Notes: generated by a model not told the origin, from the letters alone. Shown: positions 1 to 8,233, numbered from the stretch's first letter. The stretch: 30,780 nt of DNA from Bacteroidota bacterium (GCA_028877005.1 JAGWPI010000077.1:1-30780), one strand, 5' to 3'. Numbers and translations: made by a program.

Positions 1-136
1 ACTGTATTTTGGTAGCGCCGGCATCAACCGCATTTTCCAGTAATTCTTTTACTGCACTACCTGGCCTTTGAATTACTTCGCCTGCTGCTATTTGGTTAGC
101 TATATTATCGGGTAATAGTTGTATACAATCGCTCAC
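1..136 (-). CDS. mutL: DNA mismatch repair protein MutL, N-terminal fragment (runs off left edge)
   Basis: Only the first 45 codons lie in the window. The translation contains [20 protein letters not shown] and then [11 protein letters not shown], the conserved ATP-binding start of the MutL GHKL ATPase; the ENAVDAG segment carries the Asn/Asp residues of motif I. MutL couples MutS mismatch recognition to downstream repair. I chose the GTG at 136 because it gives [11 protein letters not shown], matching the usual MutL N-terminus (xSDxIQLLPDxIANQ). An in-frame ATG at 193 would add 19 atypical residues and lies upstream of a good -7 box (160-167). Identification is certain; the start codon is likely but unproven. 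The gene is divergent from the oligopeptidase gene at 286. Confidence 0.93.
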   Translation of the reverse strand, partial: MSDCIQLLPDNIANQIAAGEVIQRPGSAVKELLENAVDAGATKIQ

Positions 137-159
137 TGCACTGCTTTGTTTAGAAGCTG

Positions 160-167
160 CAAAAATA
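160..167 (-). promoter_or_regulatory. Candidate -7 box (TATTTTTG) for mutL
   Basis: The minus strand reads TATTTTTG, an exact match to the Bacteroidota -7 consensus TAnnTTTG, ending 24 bases before the GTG proposed as the mutL start. I see no good -33 element at the usual spacing. Its position supports the GTG start over the upstream ATG. Confidence 0.45.
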
Positions 168-201
168 AAGTTTATTCGGCTGCCTTGCTGCATCAATCTT
201 G

Positions 202-209
202 TACCTTTG
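202..209 (+). promoter_or_regulatory. Candidate -7 box (TACCTTTG) for the M3 peptidase gene
   Basis: TACCTTTG matches TAnnTTTG exactly and lies 76 bases upstream of the ATG at 286. No clear -33 TTTG was found 19-21 bases upstream, so this rests on the -7 box alone. Confidence 0.35.
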
Positions 210-285
210 TACTCCTTTTGTAAGGGAATAGGCCGTAGCTGTGCCGACAGCCTATATTTTTAGTGAAAATTAAAACAAATAACAC

Positions 286-2016
286 ATGCAGGAAACCATG
301 ATTGCAAATGCAAATATTGAGAAATTACCCCGCCATTTTTTACCCGCCGATTTTACGGTAACCACATGGGAAGCTTTAGAGCCTTATTTTTTAAATTTGA
401 AAGAAAGACCCATTCATAGTGTGGCTGAATTGGAAGACTGGTTGCGCGATATGAGTGAGTTAGAAGCCGTAGTTAGTGAAGATGCCTGCTGGCGGCAAAT
501 TAAAATGACCTGCGATACCACTAATCCGGCATTGGAAGAGGCATACAATTTTTTTGTAATGGAAATACAGCCTAAAATACAACCCTATGCCGATGCACTG
601 AATAAAAAATTTGTGGCATCGCCTTATTTAAAAGAGCTAGACCAAAATTTATATTTTACCTATATCCGTTCTGTGAAAAAAAATATTGAATTATTTCGCG
701 AAGCCAATATCCCCATTCAGGCCGAATTAGGTGTTTTACAGCAACAATATGGTGTAATTGCCGGTAAAATGACAGTAGAAGTAGAAGGGAGAGAATATAC
801 TTTGCAGCAGGCAGCGCAGTTTTTAGAAAGTAGCGACCGTAACTTACGAGAATTGGTGTATCGCAAAATACAGGAAAGACGATTGCAAGATAAAGCAGCC
901 ATAGACCAATTATACACCCAATTAGTTCAAAAACGCCACCAAATAGCGTTAAATGCTGGTTTTGCTAATTATAGGGATTATAAGTTTGCAGAATTAGGTA
1001 GGTTTGATTATACCAAAGAAGATTGCTTTCAATTTCATGAAGCCGTAAAATTACATGTACTGCCCATTGTTCATAAAATTTATGAAAAGAAAAGAGCCAA
1101 ATTAGGCTTAGATACTTTACGCCCTTGGGATACCGAAGCCGAACCTGCCGGTACAGCACCCTTGCGGCCTTTTACTACCGGTAAAGAATTATTAGAGAAA
1201 TCAGAAGCTTGTTTTCGGCAAATGAATCCTTTTTTTGCCGATTGTTTGGTAAAGATGGACCAATTGCATCATTTTGATTTGGAAAGCCGAAAAGGCAAGG
1301 CACCCGGTGGATATAACTGCCCTTTGGCGGAAAGTGGGGCACCTTTTATTTTTATGAATGCAGCAGGACAAATGAGTGATGTAACCACTATGGTTCATGA
1401 GGGCGGACATGCCATTCATTCTTTTTTAGCGCACCATTTACCTCTTTCTGCGTTTAAAGAATATCCTATGGAAATTGCCGAAGTGGCCAGTATGAGTATG
1501 GAACTTTTTTCTATGAGCCATTGGGATACTTTTTTTACCAATGCCGAAGATTTAAAAAGAGCCAAAGAACACCAATTAGAGCGAACCATTACCATTTTCC
1601 CATGGATTGCCATTATTGACAAATTTCAGCATTGGGTATATGAAAATCCCAATCATACCATAGCAGAGCGCACCGATAACTGGATGCGCATATTAAAAGA
1701 ATTTTCTACCGATGCTATTGATTATACCGGTTTAGATGCATATAGGGCCATTGGCTGGCAGCGTCAATTGCATTTATTTGAAGTGCCTTTTTACTATATT
1801 GAATATGGCATTGCCCAATTAGGGGCTATAGGTTTATGGATGCAATACATACAAAACCCACAACAAGCTTTACAAAATTATATGCGTGCTTTAAGTTTAG
1901 GTGGTACCAAAACACTGCCTGAATTGTATGCAGCGGCAGGCTTACAGTTTAATTTATCGCCGGCACATATTAAAACATTAATGGAATTTGTAGATGCGCA
2001 AATGGAGGCTTTGTAA
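286..2016 (+). CDS. M3 family oligoendopeptidase (PepF-like)
   Basis: Zinc metallopeptidase of family M3, 576 residues, close to the usual length of oligoendopeptidase F. The zinc site HEGGH is at residues 371-375, followed about 21-24 residues later by EIAE (396-399), which supplies the expected third zinc ligand. No signal peptide or membrane segment is visible, so it is probably cytoplasmic and degrades short peptides. The helical N-terminal half (QPYADALNKKF, YFTYIRSVKKN) and the C-terminal FYYIEYGIAQLGA segment are typical of the family. Two in-frame ATGs (286 and 298) are both possible; the first is used. It is a single-gene unit followed by a strong bidirectional terminator. The family is certain; substrate range cannot be told from sequence. 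Confidence 0.93.
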   Translation: MQETMIANANIEKLPRHFLPADFTVTTWEALEPYFLNLKERPIHSVAELEDWLRDMSELEAVVSEDACWRQIKMTCDTTNPALEEAYNFFVMEIQPKIQPYADALNKKFVASPYLKELDQNLYFTYIRSVKKNIELFREANIPIQAELGVLQQQYGVIAGKMTVEVEGREYTLQQAAQFLESSDRNLRELVYRKIQERRLQDKAAIDQLYTQLVQKRHQIALNAGFANYRDYKFAELGRFDYTKEDCFQFHEAVKLHVLPIVHKIYEKKRAKLGLDTLRPWDTEAEPAGTAPLRPFTTGKELLEKSEACFRQMNPFFADCLVKMDQLHHFDLESRKGKAPGGYNCPLAESGAPFIFMNAAGQMSDVTTMVHEGGHAIHSFLAHHLPLSAFKEYPMEIAEVASMSMELFSMSHWDTFFTNAEDLKRAKEHQLERTITIFPWIAIIDKFQHWVYENPNHTIAERTDNWMRILKEFSTDAIDYTGLDAYRAIGWQRQLHLFEVPFYYIEYGIAQLGAIGLWMQYIQNPQQALQNYMRALSLGGTKTLPELYAAAGLQFNLSPAHIKTLMEFVDAQMEAL

Positions 2017-2047
2017 ACACCTTTTATGGTGTGTATTATCCTAATAA

Positions 2048-2082
2048 AAAAAGAGGCAACGCTATTAGTGTTGCCTCTTTTT
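2048..2082. terminator. Bidirectional hairpin terminator between the M3 peptidase gene and ricT
   Basis: A 13-bp perfect stem (AAAAAGAGGCAAC with GTTGCCTCTTTTT) closes a 9-base loop. It has A and T runs on both sides and sits between two convergent 3' ends (2016 plus strand, 2100 minus strand), so it can end transcription in either direction. Confidence 0.9.
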
Positions 2083-2099
2083 GTTGGTTAAACTTTTTA

Positions 2100-3428
2100 T
2101 TACACCGGCTTTTCACCCAAAGGGGGCTCATTATTAGGCTTGCCCTTATTGGGGTTAGGCTTGCTAACGGGCCTGCTTTGCTGTTGTGGCCTATTCCTAT
2201 TATCGGGGCGGGGTGTATTATTTCTGTTTCTATTATCGTTTCTGTTGTTATTGTTTCTGTTTTTATTATCACTATTAGTACTAGGCCGCTGTTCAATAGC
2301 GCGATTATCGCGGCGCTGTTCGGGCTTATTGCGTTTATTGTTTTTATCTAAGCTTTTCAGGCTTATTTGTCCAACTACATCTACAAACTGTGGCTCAATT
2401 AATTTCGGTTTTCCGCTTACCACATCTACCGGCTCCAAATCATCCGGGCGAATGTTCTGTGCATTCATTCGTTTAATTTCTTTAACCCGGTCAATGGTTA
2501 ACGGATAGTGTTTGCTGCCACCATCCATTATGTACCACATTAAGTTTTTAAAAATATCTTTTTTAATTAAAAACGCATTGCCTTTAGTGGTTTGCAAGGT
2601 ATCGGCATTATCCGGAAAATGTTGCAGCGCATCTAAATAAGTATCTAACTCGTAATTTAAACAACATTTTAAACGACCGCATTGGCCGCTTAATTTGGTT
2701 TGGTTAATAGACAAGTTTTGATAGCGGGCTGCGGTAGTATTTACACTTTTAAAATCTTGCAGCCAAGTGCTACAACACAGTTCGCGGCCGCAACTGCCAA
2801 TACCACCTACTTTGGCTGCTTCCTGACGAATACCAATTTGCCGCATTTCAACTTTTAGTTTAAACTCAGCAGCAAATAGTTTAATTAATTCTCTAAAATC
2901 AACCCTATCTTCTGCGGTATAAAAAAAAGTAGCTTTTTTTCCATCTGCCTGAATTTCTACTTCACTCAGCTTCATTTGTAAATTCAATTGTCGGGCCAGT
3001 TCGCGGCTACGTGCCTGTACGCCGGGTTCTCTTTCTTTGCTAATGAAAAAACTTTCCAAATCGCGATCAGAGCTGCGGCGTAATATTTTTTTCATATCAG
3101 GGTTCAACTCATCCACCCCTTTTTTCTTCATTTGTAAACGAACTAATTCGCCGGTAAGGCTAACTTCGCCCACATCAAATCCCGAAACGCCTTCTACAGT
3201 AACATAATCACCCTTTTCAAAATATTGTAAGGTGGTATTTCTGTAAAATTCTTTTCTACTGCCTTGTTTAAAACTTACTTCAACTACTTTGCAATCGCTC
3301 TCAGGGTCGGTAAGGGGTAAATTACGTAACCAATCGTGTACGTTTAATCGGTTACAACCACCGGAGCTGCATCCGCCATTGCTTTTGCATCCGCCCGGTT
3401 TTTTGGTGCCACATGATCCACATCCCAT
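2100..3428 (-). CDS. ricT: PSP1 domain protein, RicT/YaaT family
   Basis: 442 residues from the chosen start. The N-terminus is Cys-rich (MGCGSCGTKKPGG, Cys 3, 6, 14, 20 and 25). The central and C-terminal part has the PSP1 hallmarks: GIGSCGRELCCSTWLQDF, then LSGQCGRLKCCLNYE. In Bacillus subtilis, RicT (YaaT) works with RicA and RicF in an Fe-S-binding complex that promotes RNase Y mRNA processing; in Bacteroidota the family is common but its role is not established. The last 80 or so residues are low-complexity Asn/Arg/Pro/Lys repeats, probably disordered. The frame stays open for 52 more codons upstream to a TTG at 3584, but MGCGSCG is the family-like start. It lies downstream of holB with a 308-base gap. 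No ricA or ricF is in the window. Confidence 0.88.
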   Translation of the reverse strand: MGCGSCGTKKPGGCKSNGGCSSGGCNRLNVHDWLRNLPLTDPESDCKVVEVSFKQGSRKEFYRNTTLQYFEKGDYVTVEGVSGFDVGEVSLTGELVRLQMKKKGVDELNPDMKKILRRSSDRDLESFFISKEREPGVQARSRELARQLNLQMKLSEVEIQADGKKATFFYTAEDRVDFRELIKLFAAEFKLKVEMRQIGIRQEAAKVGGIGSCGRELCCSTWLQDFKSVNTTAARYQNLSINQTKLSGQCGRLKCCLNYELDTYLDALQHFPDNADTLQTTKGNAFLIKKDIFKNLMWYIMDGGSKHYPLTIDRVKEIKRMNAQNIRPDDLEPVDVVSGKPKLIEPQFVDVVGQISLKSLDKNNKRNKPEQRRDNRAIEQRPSTNSDNKNRNNNNRNDNRNRNNTPRPDNRNRPQQQSRPVSKPNPNKGKPNNEPPLGEKPV

Positions 3429-3736
3429 TGTATCTAACAATTTATTGGGTTCAACTAAATGAAAATTCCGGTGCAGAAAATGGTAGGGTAAGGGTATGTT
3501 GCCGGCAATAGTACCTGGTTCGGCTCCTGTTGTGTCACTCCCTTCAACGTTCAGAACAATAGGGGCTATGACGTTGCATAGCAACAGGTATGCTTTTGAA
3601 AACTATATGGATATATCAATTGCATCAGGTATTTATTCCGTTATTACCCTGCATATTTGTACAACAAATATGGTGGTAAAGCCCTTCATTGCATTTTCTA
3701 CAAATTCAAAAATAGGGAATTTATTGGCAATGGTAG
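3429..3736. other. 308-base gap between holB and ricT; no confident gene
   Basis: This gap between two same-strand genes holds a minus-strand TATTTTTG box at 3707-3714 (a possible ricT promoter, which would leave a 279-base leader), a GTTGC-ATA-GCAAC hairpin at 3573-3585 and a TTGCCGGCAA palindrome at 3499-3508. Open frames on both strands have no recognisable protein features. It may be a structured 5' leader of ricT, but no known riboswitch class was recognised. Confidence 0.4.
3707..3714 (-). promoter_or_regulatory. Candidate -7 box (TATTTTTG) upstream of ricT
   Basis: The minus strand reads TATTTTTG, an exact TAnnTTTG match just past the holB stop codon. If used, ricT has a leader of roughly 275 bases. 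No good -33 element is visible, so support is weak. Confidence 0.3.
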
Positions 3737-4939
3737 TTAAACATGTAGGGTTACTTTGTTTTGTATAATGTATTGGAGCTTAATAGTAAGTGCCATAAAC
3801 AGCATTTTAGCGTTGGCATTACGTTCAATATAGTAAATAGCCTTGTCTAATTCCTCTACAATAGCCTGTTGTTGGGCAATGCCGGTTATTTTATTGAGGC
3901 GTTGGGCAAAAATACTTTCATCGGGTAAACAATGAACTGCTTCTACGCCCATTAATCTAATATGCAGGCTTTGTTCTAATAAATGGATGAAATAGCGCAA
4001 AAATTGTTTTTGTTTTTCTCGCCCCACCTTAGCCATTTCATCAATAAATTTTATTTGTGCACTAGGTCCAAGTTTTAGGGTAGCATTTAACCATTCGCGC
4101 AATAAACTTTGCCAGTCGGAAGAGGTATCCTGAATCATTTGCAGTGCTTCTCTGTAATTGCCGCTACAAACACCGGCAATTTGCGCAGCGGTTTGTGGTG
4201 GCAACTGAGCACGTTCTATTAGGGCTGTTTCAATATCCTGTTTTTCTATTAATGGTACCCGTATTACTTGGCAGCGGCTAATAAGGGTTGGTAAAATACC
4301 CTCTTCTTGCTCAGCAACTAATATAAATAGGGTATTGTCTGGTGGTTCTTCAATAAGTTTTAAGAGTTTATTGCCTTCTTTACCTAAGTATTCGGGCATC
4401 CAAAGCACCAATATTTTATAGGCACTTTCAAAGCTTTTTAAGTTAAGCTTGCGCATAATATCATTGCATTCATCTGCCGTAATATTACCCTGTTTATTTT
4501 CTGCCCCAATAAATTGAAGCCAGTCAAACACATTACCATAGGGGTATAGGCGAATAAATTCTTTCCATTCTTTAAAATAATCGGTACTAATGGGTTTATC
4601 GCCACTTTTTTTAGGAATAACCGGATAGGAAAAATGCAAATCGGGATGCATGAATTGGGCTGCCCGAGAAAAATTGGGCATTTGGTGTATGGTATCGGGA
4701 CTAATAAAATGGATGTTTTCGGTACTGATTGGTGCAGCCTCAAAAAAGCCGGTAGTTGGGGTATTTTTTTGTTTGCCCGGTTGACAAACCATCCATTGGG
4801 CAAAAGCAATGGCCAAAGGCAGGGCGCCTGTACCTTCTTTGCCTACAAGTAATAAAGCATGGCCTAGGCGGTTTTGTTGCACCATAGCCACCAATTGTTG
4901 TTTCAAAGCAGCTTGACCAATAACGTCTTTAAATTCCAT
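3737..4939 (-). CDS. holB: DNA polymerase III subunit delta' (clamp-loader AAA+ protein)
   Basis: 400 residues. The start MEFKDVIGQAALKQQL followed by RLGHALLLVGKEGTG is the usual opening of delta'/DnaX-type AAA+ proteins. The P-loop is degenerate: GKEGTGALP around residues 33-41 lacks the canonical GK[ST], as expected for delta', which does not hydrolyse ATP. The LISRCQVIRVPL segment is the SRC motif of clamp-loader subunits, and LKLIEEPPDNTLFILV just before it is a family hallmark. No four-Cys zinc finger is visible, unlike E. coli HolB. It acts in the clamp-loader complex that places the sliding clamp on DNA. It is upstream of ricT on the same strand. Its start lies just past the glutathione peroxidase terminator. 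Confidence 0.9.
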   Translation of the reverse strand: MEFKDVIGQAALKQQLVAMVQQNRLGHALLLVGKEGTGALPLAIAFAQWMVCQPGKQKNTPTTGFFEAAPISTENIHFISPDTIHQMPNFSRAAQFMHPDLHFSYPVIPKKSGDKPISTDYFKEWKEFIRLYPYGNVFDWLQFIGAENKQGNITADECNDIMRKLNLKSFESAYKILVLWMPEYLGKEGNKLLKLIEEPPDNTLFILVAEQEEGILPTLISRCQVIRVPLIEKQDIETALIERAQLPPQTAAQIAGVCSGNYREALQMIQDTSSDWQSLLREWLNATLKLGPSAQIKFIDEMAKVGREKQKQFLRYFIHLLEQSLHIRLMGVEAVHCLPDESIFAQRLNKITGIAQQQAIVEELDKAIYYIERNANAKMLFMALTIKLQYIIQNKVTLHV

Positions 4940-4953
4940 GATGGGTACAAAAT

Positions 4954-4986
4954 AAAAGGAAGATGCAGTATAAACATCTTCCTTTT
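4954..4986 (-). terminator. Hairpin terminator of the glutathione peroxidase gene
   Basis: A 12-bp perfect stem (AAAAGGAAGATG with CATCTTCCTTTT) closes a 9-base loop, 24 bases past the peroxidase stop codon. On the minus strand the right arm runs into TTTTATTTTG. That T-rich tail also resembles a Bacteroidota -7 box just ahead of the holB ATG. Confidence 0.85.
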
Positions 4987-5009
4987 AAAAAAAAACTTTT
5001 ATAATGATA

Positions 5010-5546
5010 CTAATTCAGGTACTTTAAAATTTCAGGGCTATCGGGTGTAACGGTGCTGGGGAAATAAGCCAAAAGTTTGCCATGCTCATCAATTAAAAAC
5101 TTATTAAAGTTCCAAGTGATGGTAGCATCTAAAACGCCGTTTTCAGATTTGTTGCACAACCATTTATAAACAGGCGAAATATTGGGTCCTTTCACATCAA
5201 TTTTTTCAGCTAAAGGAAAGGTAACACCATAATTTTTTTTGCAAAATTGAACAATTTCAGTGCTACTGCCGGGTTCTTGTCCGCCAAACTGATTACAAGG
5301 GAAGCCCACTACCACCAATTTATCTTTGTATTTTTCATATAATTTCTCTAGTGCTTCATATTGCGGTGTAAACCCACATTTTGAGGCCGTATTAACCACT
5401 AAAATTTTTTTGCCTTCATATTTGGCAAACTCAATAGTACCTACATTAATAGAGGGTACTTTAAATTGATAAATGGTGTTGCTTGTTTTCATGGTAGTAA
5501 AGGAGGTTAATGCAACAATGGCTGCAATAGTGAATACATACTTCAT
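5010..5546 (-). CDS. Secreted Cys-type glutathione peroxidase family protein
   Basis: 178 residues with an N-terminal hydrophobic signal (MKYVFTIAAIVALTSF), so it is probably exported to the periplasm or anchored there. The glutathione peroxidase active site is complete with Cys in place of selenocysteine: NTASKCGFT (Cys57), FPCNQFGGQEPG (Gln90) and WNFNKF (Trp145, Asn146). Cys102 in IVQFCKKNYGVTFP lies where thioredoxin-dependent members keep the resolving cysteine. Enzymes of this type usually reduce hydrogen peroxide or lipid peroxides with thioredoxin rather than glutathione. It is followed by its own terminator. The family is certain; the electron donor is inferred. Confidence 0.93.
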   Translation of the reverse strand: MKYVFTIAAIVALTSFTTMKTSNTIYQFKVPSINVGTIEFAKYEGKKILVVNTASKCGFTPQYEALEKLYEKYKDKLVVVGFPCNQFGGQEPGSSTEIVQFCKKNYGVTFPLAEKIDVKGPNISPVYKWLCNKSENGVLDATITWNFNKFLIDEHGKLLAYFPSTVTPDSPEILKYLN

Positions 5547-5644
5547 GTGCTTTATTTTTTGGTGTGATGATGATATGATTTTTTATAGCTTTGAAGTTAG
5601 TAACAAATGATGGAGAATAAAGTTTAATTTTTGAATAAAGGCAA

Positions 5645-6346
5645 TTAAATTGTGTAGGCCACTGTGGCAATGCGCACCGAAGCCACAGAAGCAGCCAATA
5701 AGGCGGAAGCGCAAGCTTCAAGGGTAGCACCTGTGGTAATAACATCATCTACCAGTACAACATGTTTGTTGTGCAGTAATTCCGGCAGTACTACAGTAAA
5801 TGCATCTTCCATATTTACCCACCGTTCAGCTCTGTTTTTTTTGGTTTGTGTTTGGGTAAACCGGGTTCTTGTTAAAGCATGAGTAATTAACGGTTGTTGA
5901 ATAACAGAACAAATACCTGATGCAATAAGCGCTGCCTGATTGTAACCTCTTAAACGTTGTTTTTTGGGATGCAGGGGTAAAGGAACAACGGCATCAATTG
6001 GCGCAAAACGGGGACTGTTCATTATTTGGTAGCCCACTTGTTTGCCTAACCAAATACCTGTTTTTTGATGCCCCTTATATTTAAGTTGGAATAATAAATG
6101 TTGTAAAAGAGCATTTTTGGTAAAATAAAATGCCGCTGCAGCCGCTGCAATAGGCACTCTGCCATAAAAAGATTGTTCTACCGGGTTATTGGCTGCATTA
6201 AAAAAACCGGTAACCGGTAACTGTAAGTAACAGCGGGTACACAGCAATGCATCTAAAGCAATAATATCTGAACCGCAACCCATGCAAAGGTGTGGAAAGA
6301 AAAGTTGAGAAACCTGTTGCCAATAATTTTTCAAGGATAGCATCAT
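5645..6346 (-). CDS. comF: ComF family protein (zinc finger plus phosphoribosyltransferase domain)
   Basis: 233 residues. Two N-terminal CxxC pairs (Cys21/24 and Cys36/39) form a ComF-type zinc knuckle. The C-terminal type I phosphoribosyltransferase signature VVLVDDVITTGATL is at residues 196-209, and PLPLHPKKQRLRGYNQA (about 122-138) is another ComF hallmark. In naturally competent bacteria ComF helps process incoming single-stranded DNA; in other bacteria its role is unclear. The start has two adjacent ATGs (6346 and 6343). It lies between the glutathione peroxidase gene and radA on the same strand. No other competence gene is nearby. Confidence 0.9.
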   Translation of the reverse strand: MMLSLKNYWQQVSQLFFPHLCMGCGSDIIALDALLCTRCYLQLPVTGFFNAANNPVEQSFYGRVPIAAAAAAFYFTKNALLQHLLFQLKYKGHQKTGIWLGKQVGYQIMNSPRFAPIDAVVPLPLHPKKQRLRGYNQAALIASGICSVIQQPLITHALTRTRFTQTQTKKNRAERWVNMEDAFTVVLPELLHNKHVVLVDDVITTGATLEACASALLAASVASVRIATVAYTI

Positions 6347-6366
6347 ATTTTAAAAATAAAAACAAA

Positions 6367-6392
6367 ACACATACAATGTATAGAATATGTGT
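6367..6392 (-). terminator. Probable hairpin terminator after radA
   Basis: The 7-bp stem ACACATA/TATGTGT has a 12-base loop and, on the minus strand, is followed by TTTGTTTTTATTTTT. It lies 35 bases past the radA stop. The stem is AT-rich and short, so it may be weak and some transcripts could continue into comF. Confidence 0.5.
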
Positions 6393-6426
6393 AATTTTTT
6401 ATGCTATCTGCAAAATGGATTATGGT

Positions 6427-7797
6427 TTAAAATAATTGTTGATACAATTCCTGTACTTCGCCCAGTGCAACAATTTCAATATGGTGTTTGGCAGGAAGTA
6501 TGCCTTTTTTATTAAAGCGAGAAACAAATATTTTTTCAAATCCTAATTTTTCTGCTTCTGCAATACGTTGCTCAATTCTGTTCACTGCCCTAATTTCGCC
6601 GTTTAAACCTACTTCAGCAGCAAAGCAAATGTGGGGTGGTAAGGGTACATCTTCATAAGAAGAAAGTAGTGCGGCAATAATGGCCAAATCAATAGAGGGG
6701 TCTTCTACTTTTAAGCCACCGGCAATATTGATAAAAACATCTTTAGTACCAAACAAAAAACCACCTCTTTTTTCTAATACAGCCAAAAGAAGTTGCAATC
6801 TTCTTAAATCAAACCCGCTAACTGTTCTTTGTGGGGTGCCATACACACTTTGCGTAACCAGAGCCTGCACTTCAATTAATAAAGGCCTAATACCTTCTAC
6901 AGTAGCAGCAATGGCACTACCACTGAGTTCATTTTCGCGTTGTGTTAATAAAATTTCAGATGGGTTGGTAACTTCTTTCATGCCTACGCCGGTCATTTCA
7001 TAAATACCCAATTCGGCAGTACTGCCAAATCTGTTTTTAAGAGTACGTAAAATGCGGTAGGTGTAGTGGCGATCGCCTTCAAATTGCAAAACGGTATCTA
7101 CCATGTGTTCTAAAATTTTAGGGCCGGCAATGGTACCATCTTTTGTAATGTGACCAATTAAAAAAACAGGGGTATTGGTTTCTTTAGCAAAGCGTTGAAA
7201 TTCTGCTGTGCATTCGCGTATTTGTGAGATACTGCCTGCACCCGAATCAATTAAATTTGATTGTAATGTTTGAATGGAATCAACAATTACTAATTGCGGT
7301 TGCAGTTTTTTTATTTCATTAAAGATGGATTGGGTAGTAGTTTCTGTAAGTAAATAAAAGGAAGGGTGTTTTGCCTGAATTCTATCGGCACGCATTTTAA
7401 TTTGTTGTTCGCTTTCTTCGCCACTAATATACAAAACGGTTAGTGACTGCATAGCTAAGCCAATTTGCAGAAATAGCGTGCTTTTACCAATACCCGGTTC
7501 GCCGGCAACTAACACAATACTTCCGGCCACAATACCACCACCTAAAACTCGGTTCAATTCTGCATCGGGTGTAATTATTCTTTGTGTTGCATTGTGTGTA
7601 ACAGCCTCTAACGCTATGGCCTTGTTGTTTTTGTTTTGCGAACCATAGTTAGTCCAACTTTGCTCTTTATTATTGCCTTTGTCTATTACTTCTTCAATAA
7701 ATGTATTCCAATTATTGCATGCGGGACACTTGCCCAACCATTTAGCACTTTCATAACCGCAATTACTGCAAAAAAAAGCTGTTTTAATTTTACTCAT
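6427..7797 (-). CDS. radA: DNA repair protein RadA (RecA-like, Lon-C domain)
   Basis: 456 residues from the chosen start MSKIKTAFFCSNCG. Domains in order: a four-Cys zinc finger (Cys10, 13, 24, 27), a RecA-like ATPase with Walker A GEPGIGKST (99-107), the RadA signature KNRFG (254-258), and a Lon-protease-like C-terminal domain (GGLKVEDPSIDLAII). RadA drives branch migration of recombination intermediates. Seven codons further upstream there is another ATG (7818), but a perfect TAACTTTG box at 7803-7810 falls between the two. The 7797 start therefore fits both the promoter and the usual N-terminus, and the mRNA may be almost leaderless. Confidence 0.95.
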   Translation of the reverse strand: MSKIKTAFFCSNCGYESAKWLGKCPACNNWNTFIEEVIDKGNNKEQSWTNYGSQNKNNKAIALEAVTHNATQRIITPDAELNRVLGGGIVAGSIVLVAGEPGIGKSTLFLQIGLAMQSLTVLYISGEESEQQIKMRADRIQAKHPSFYLLTETTTQSIFNEIKKLQPQLVIVDSIQTLQSNLIDSGAGSISQIRECTAEFQRFAKETNTPVFLIGHITKDGTIAGPKILEHMVDTVLQFEGDRHYTYRILRTLKNRFGSTAELGIYEMTGVGMKEVTNPSEILLTQRENELSGSAIAATVEGIRPLLIEVQALVTQSVYGTPQRTVSGFDLRRLQLLLAVLEKRGGFLFGTKDVFINIAGGLKVEDPSIDLAIIAALLSSYEDVPLPPHICFAAEVGLNGEIRAVNRIEQRIAEAEKLGFEKIFVSRFNKKGILPAKHHIEIVALGEVQELYQQLF

Positions 7798-7802
7798 GGG
7801 TT

Positions 7803-7810
7803 CAAAGTTA
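7803..7810 (-). promoter_or_regulatory. radA -7 box (TAACTTTG) abutting the start codon
   Basis: The minus strand reads TAACTTTG, an exact TAnnTTTG match. Only five bases separate its last G from the A of the radA ATG at 7797. In Bacteroidota the start point is normally a few bases beyond this box, which puts it at or next to the ATG. Confidence 0.6.
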
Positions 7811-8233
7811 CAGGGCAATAGCAGAAAAAAATTTTGTATGCGTTGGTAGGGGCATTATTTTTTGTTTGTTCATATTGTTTAATGATTGGAAAGAAATGGG
7901 TAATGGTTGGATGGATTGATTCGTTAACTGAATAACAACTAATGTTATTGGTAAAACAAGTGAAAGATATAACTAATGGTATATGGTGGCTTCACAAAAA
8001 AAATTGAAATATTGGCCATATATCTATCCTCCGGTGAAATGCTACTAAAAGGCATCATAGCATCATCTATATAACGCAAAAGGGCCAGCTGATAAGCCGA
8101 CCCCTTTACTTACTAACCCATTAAATTCCACCACTAAATTACAGAAATGAGGCAGATGGCAAAATATTTTTTTGATAGAAGGGGGTAAAAAATTTCCACG
8201 GATAAAAAAATGTTTCTGTTTTCGACGAACCGG

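Noticed and set aside
137..193. Longer mutL start at the ATG at 193
   Set aside because: The added 19 residues are unlike MutL N-termini and the best promoter box lies inside them.
2031..2508. Open frames on the plus strand rich in Leu/Ile/Val/Phe, resembling membrane proteins
   Set aside because: They are antisense to the Asn/Arg-rich repetitive tail of ricT and to the terminator. The hydrophobic look is a by-product of that composition.
3465..3545. tRNA-like sequence on the plus strand, with GGTTCGGCTCC resembling a T-arm
   Set aside because: The T-stem has at least two mismatches, the acceptor arms do not pair, and the middle forms a short palindrome instead of a seven-base anticodon loop. 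At best it is a tRNA relic; it is not annotated as a tRNA.
3429..3584. 52-codon N-terminal extension of ricT to a TTG start
   Set aside because: The extension has no family similarity I know of and precedes the typical MGCGSCG opening; the frame is probably open by chance.
3496..3768. 90-codon plus-strand frame in the holB-ricT gap
   Set aside because: No recognisable domain, an antisense overlap with the holB end, and no promoter or ribosome site that supports it.
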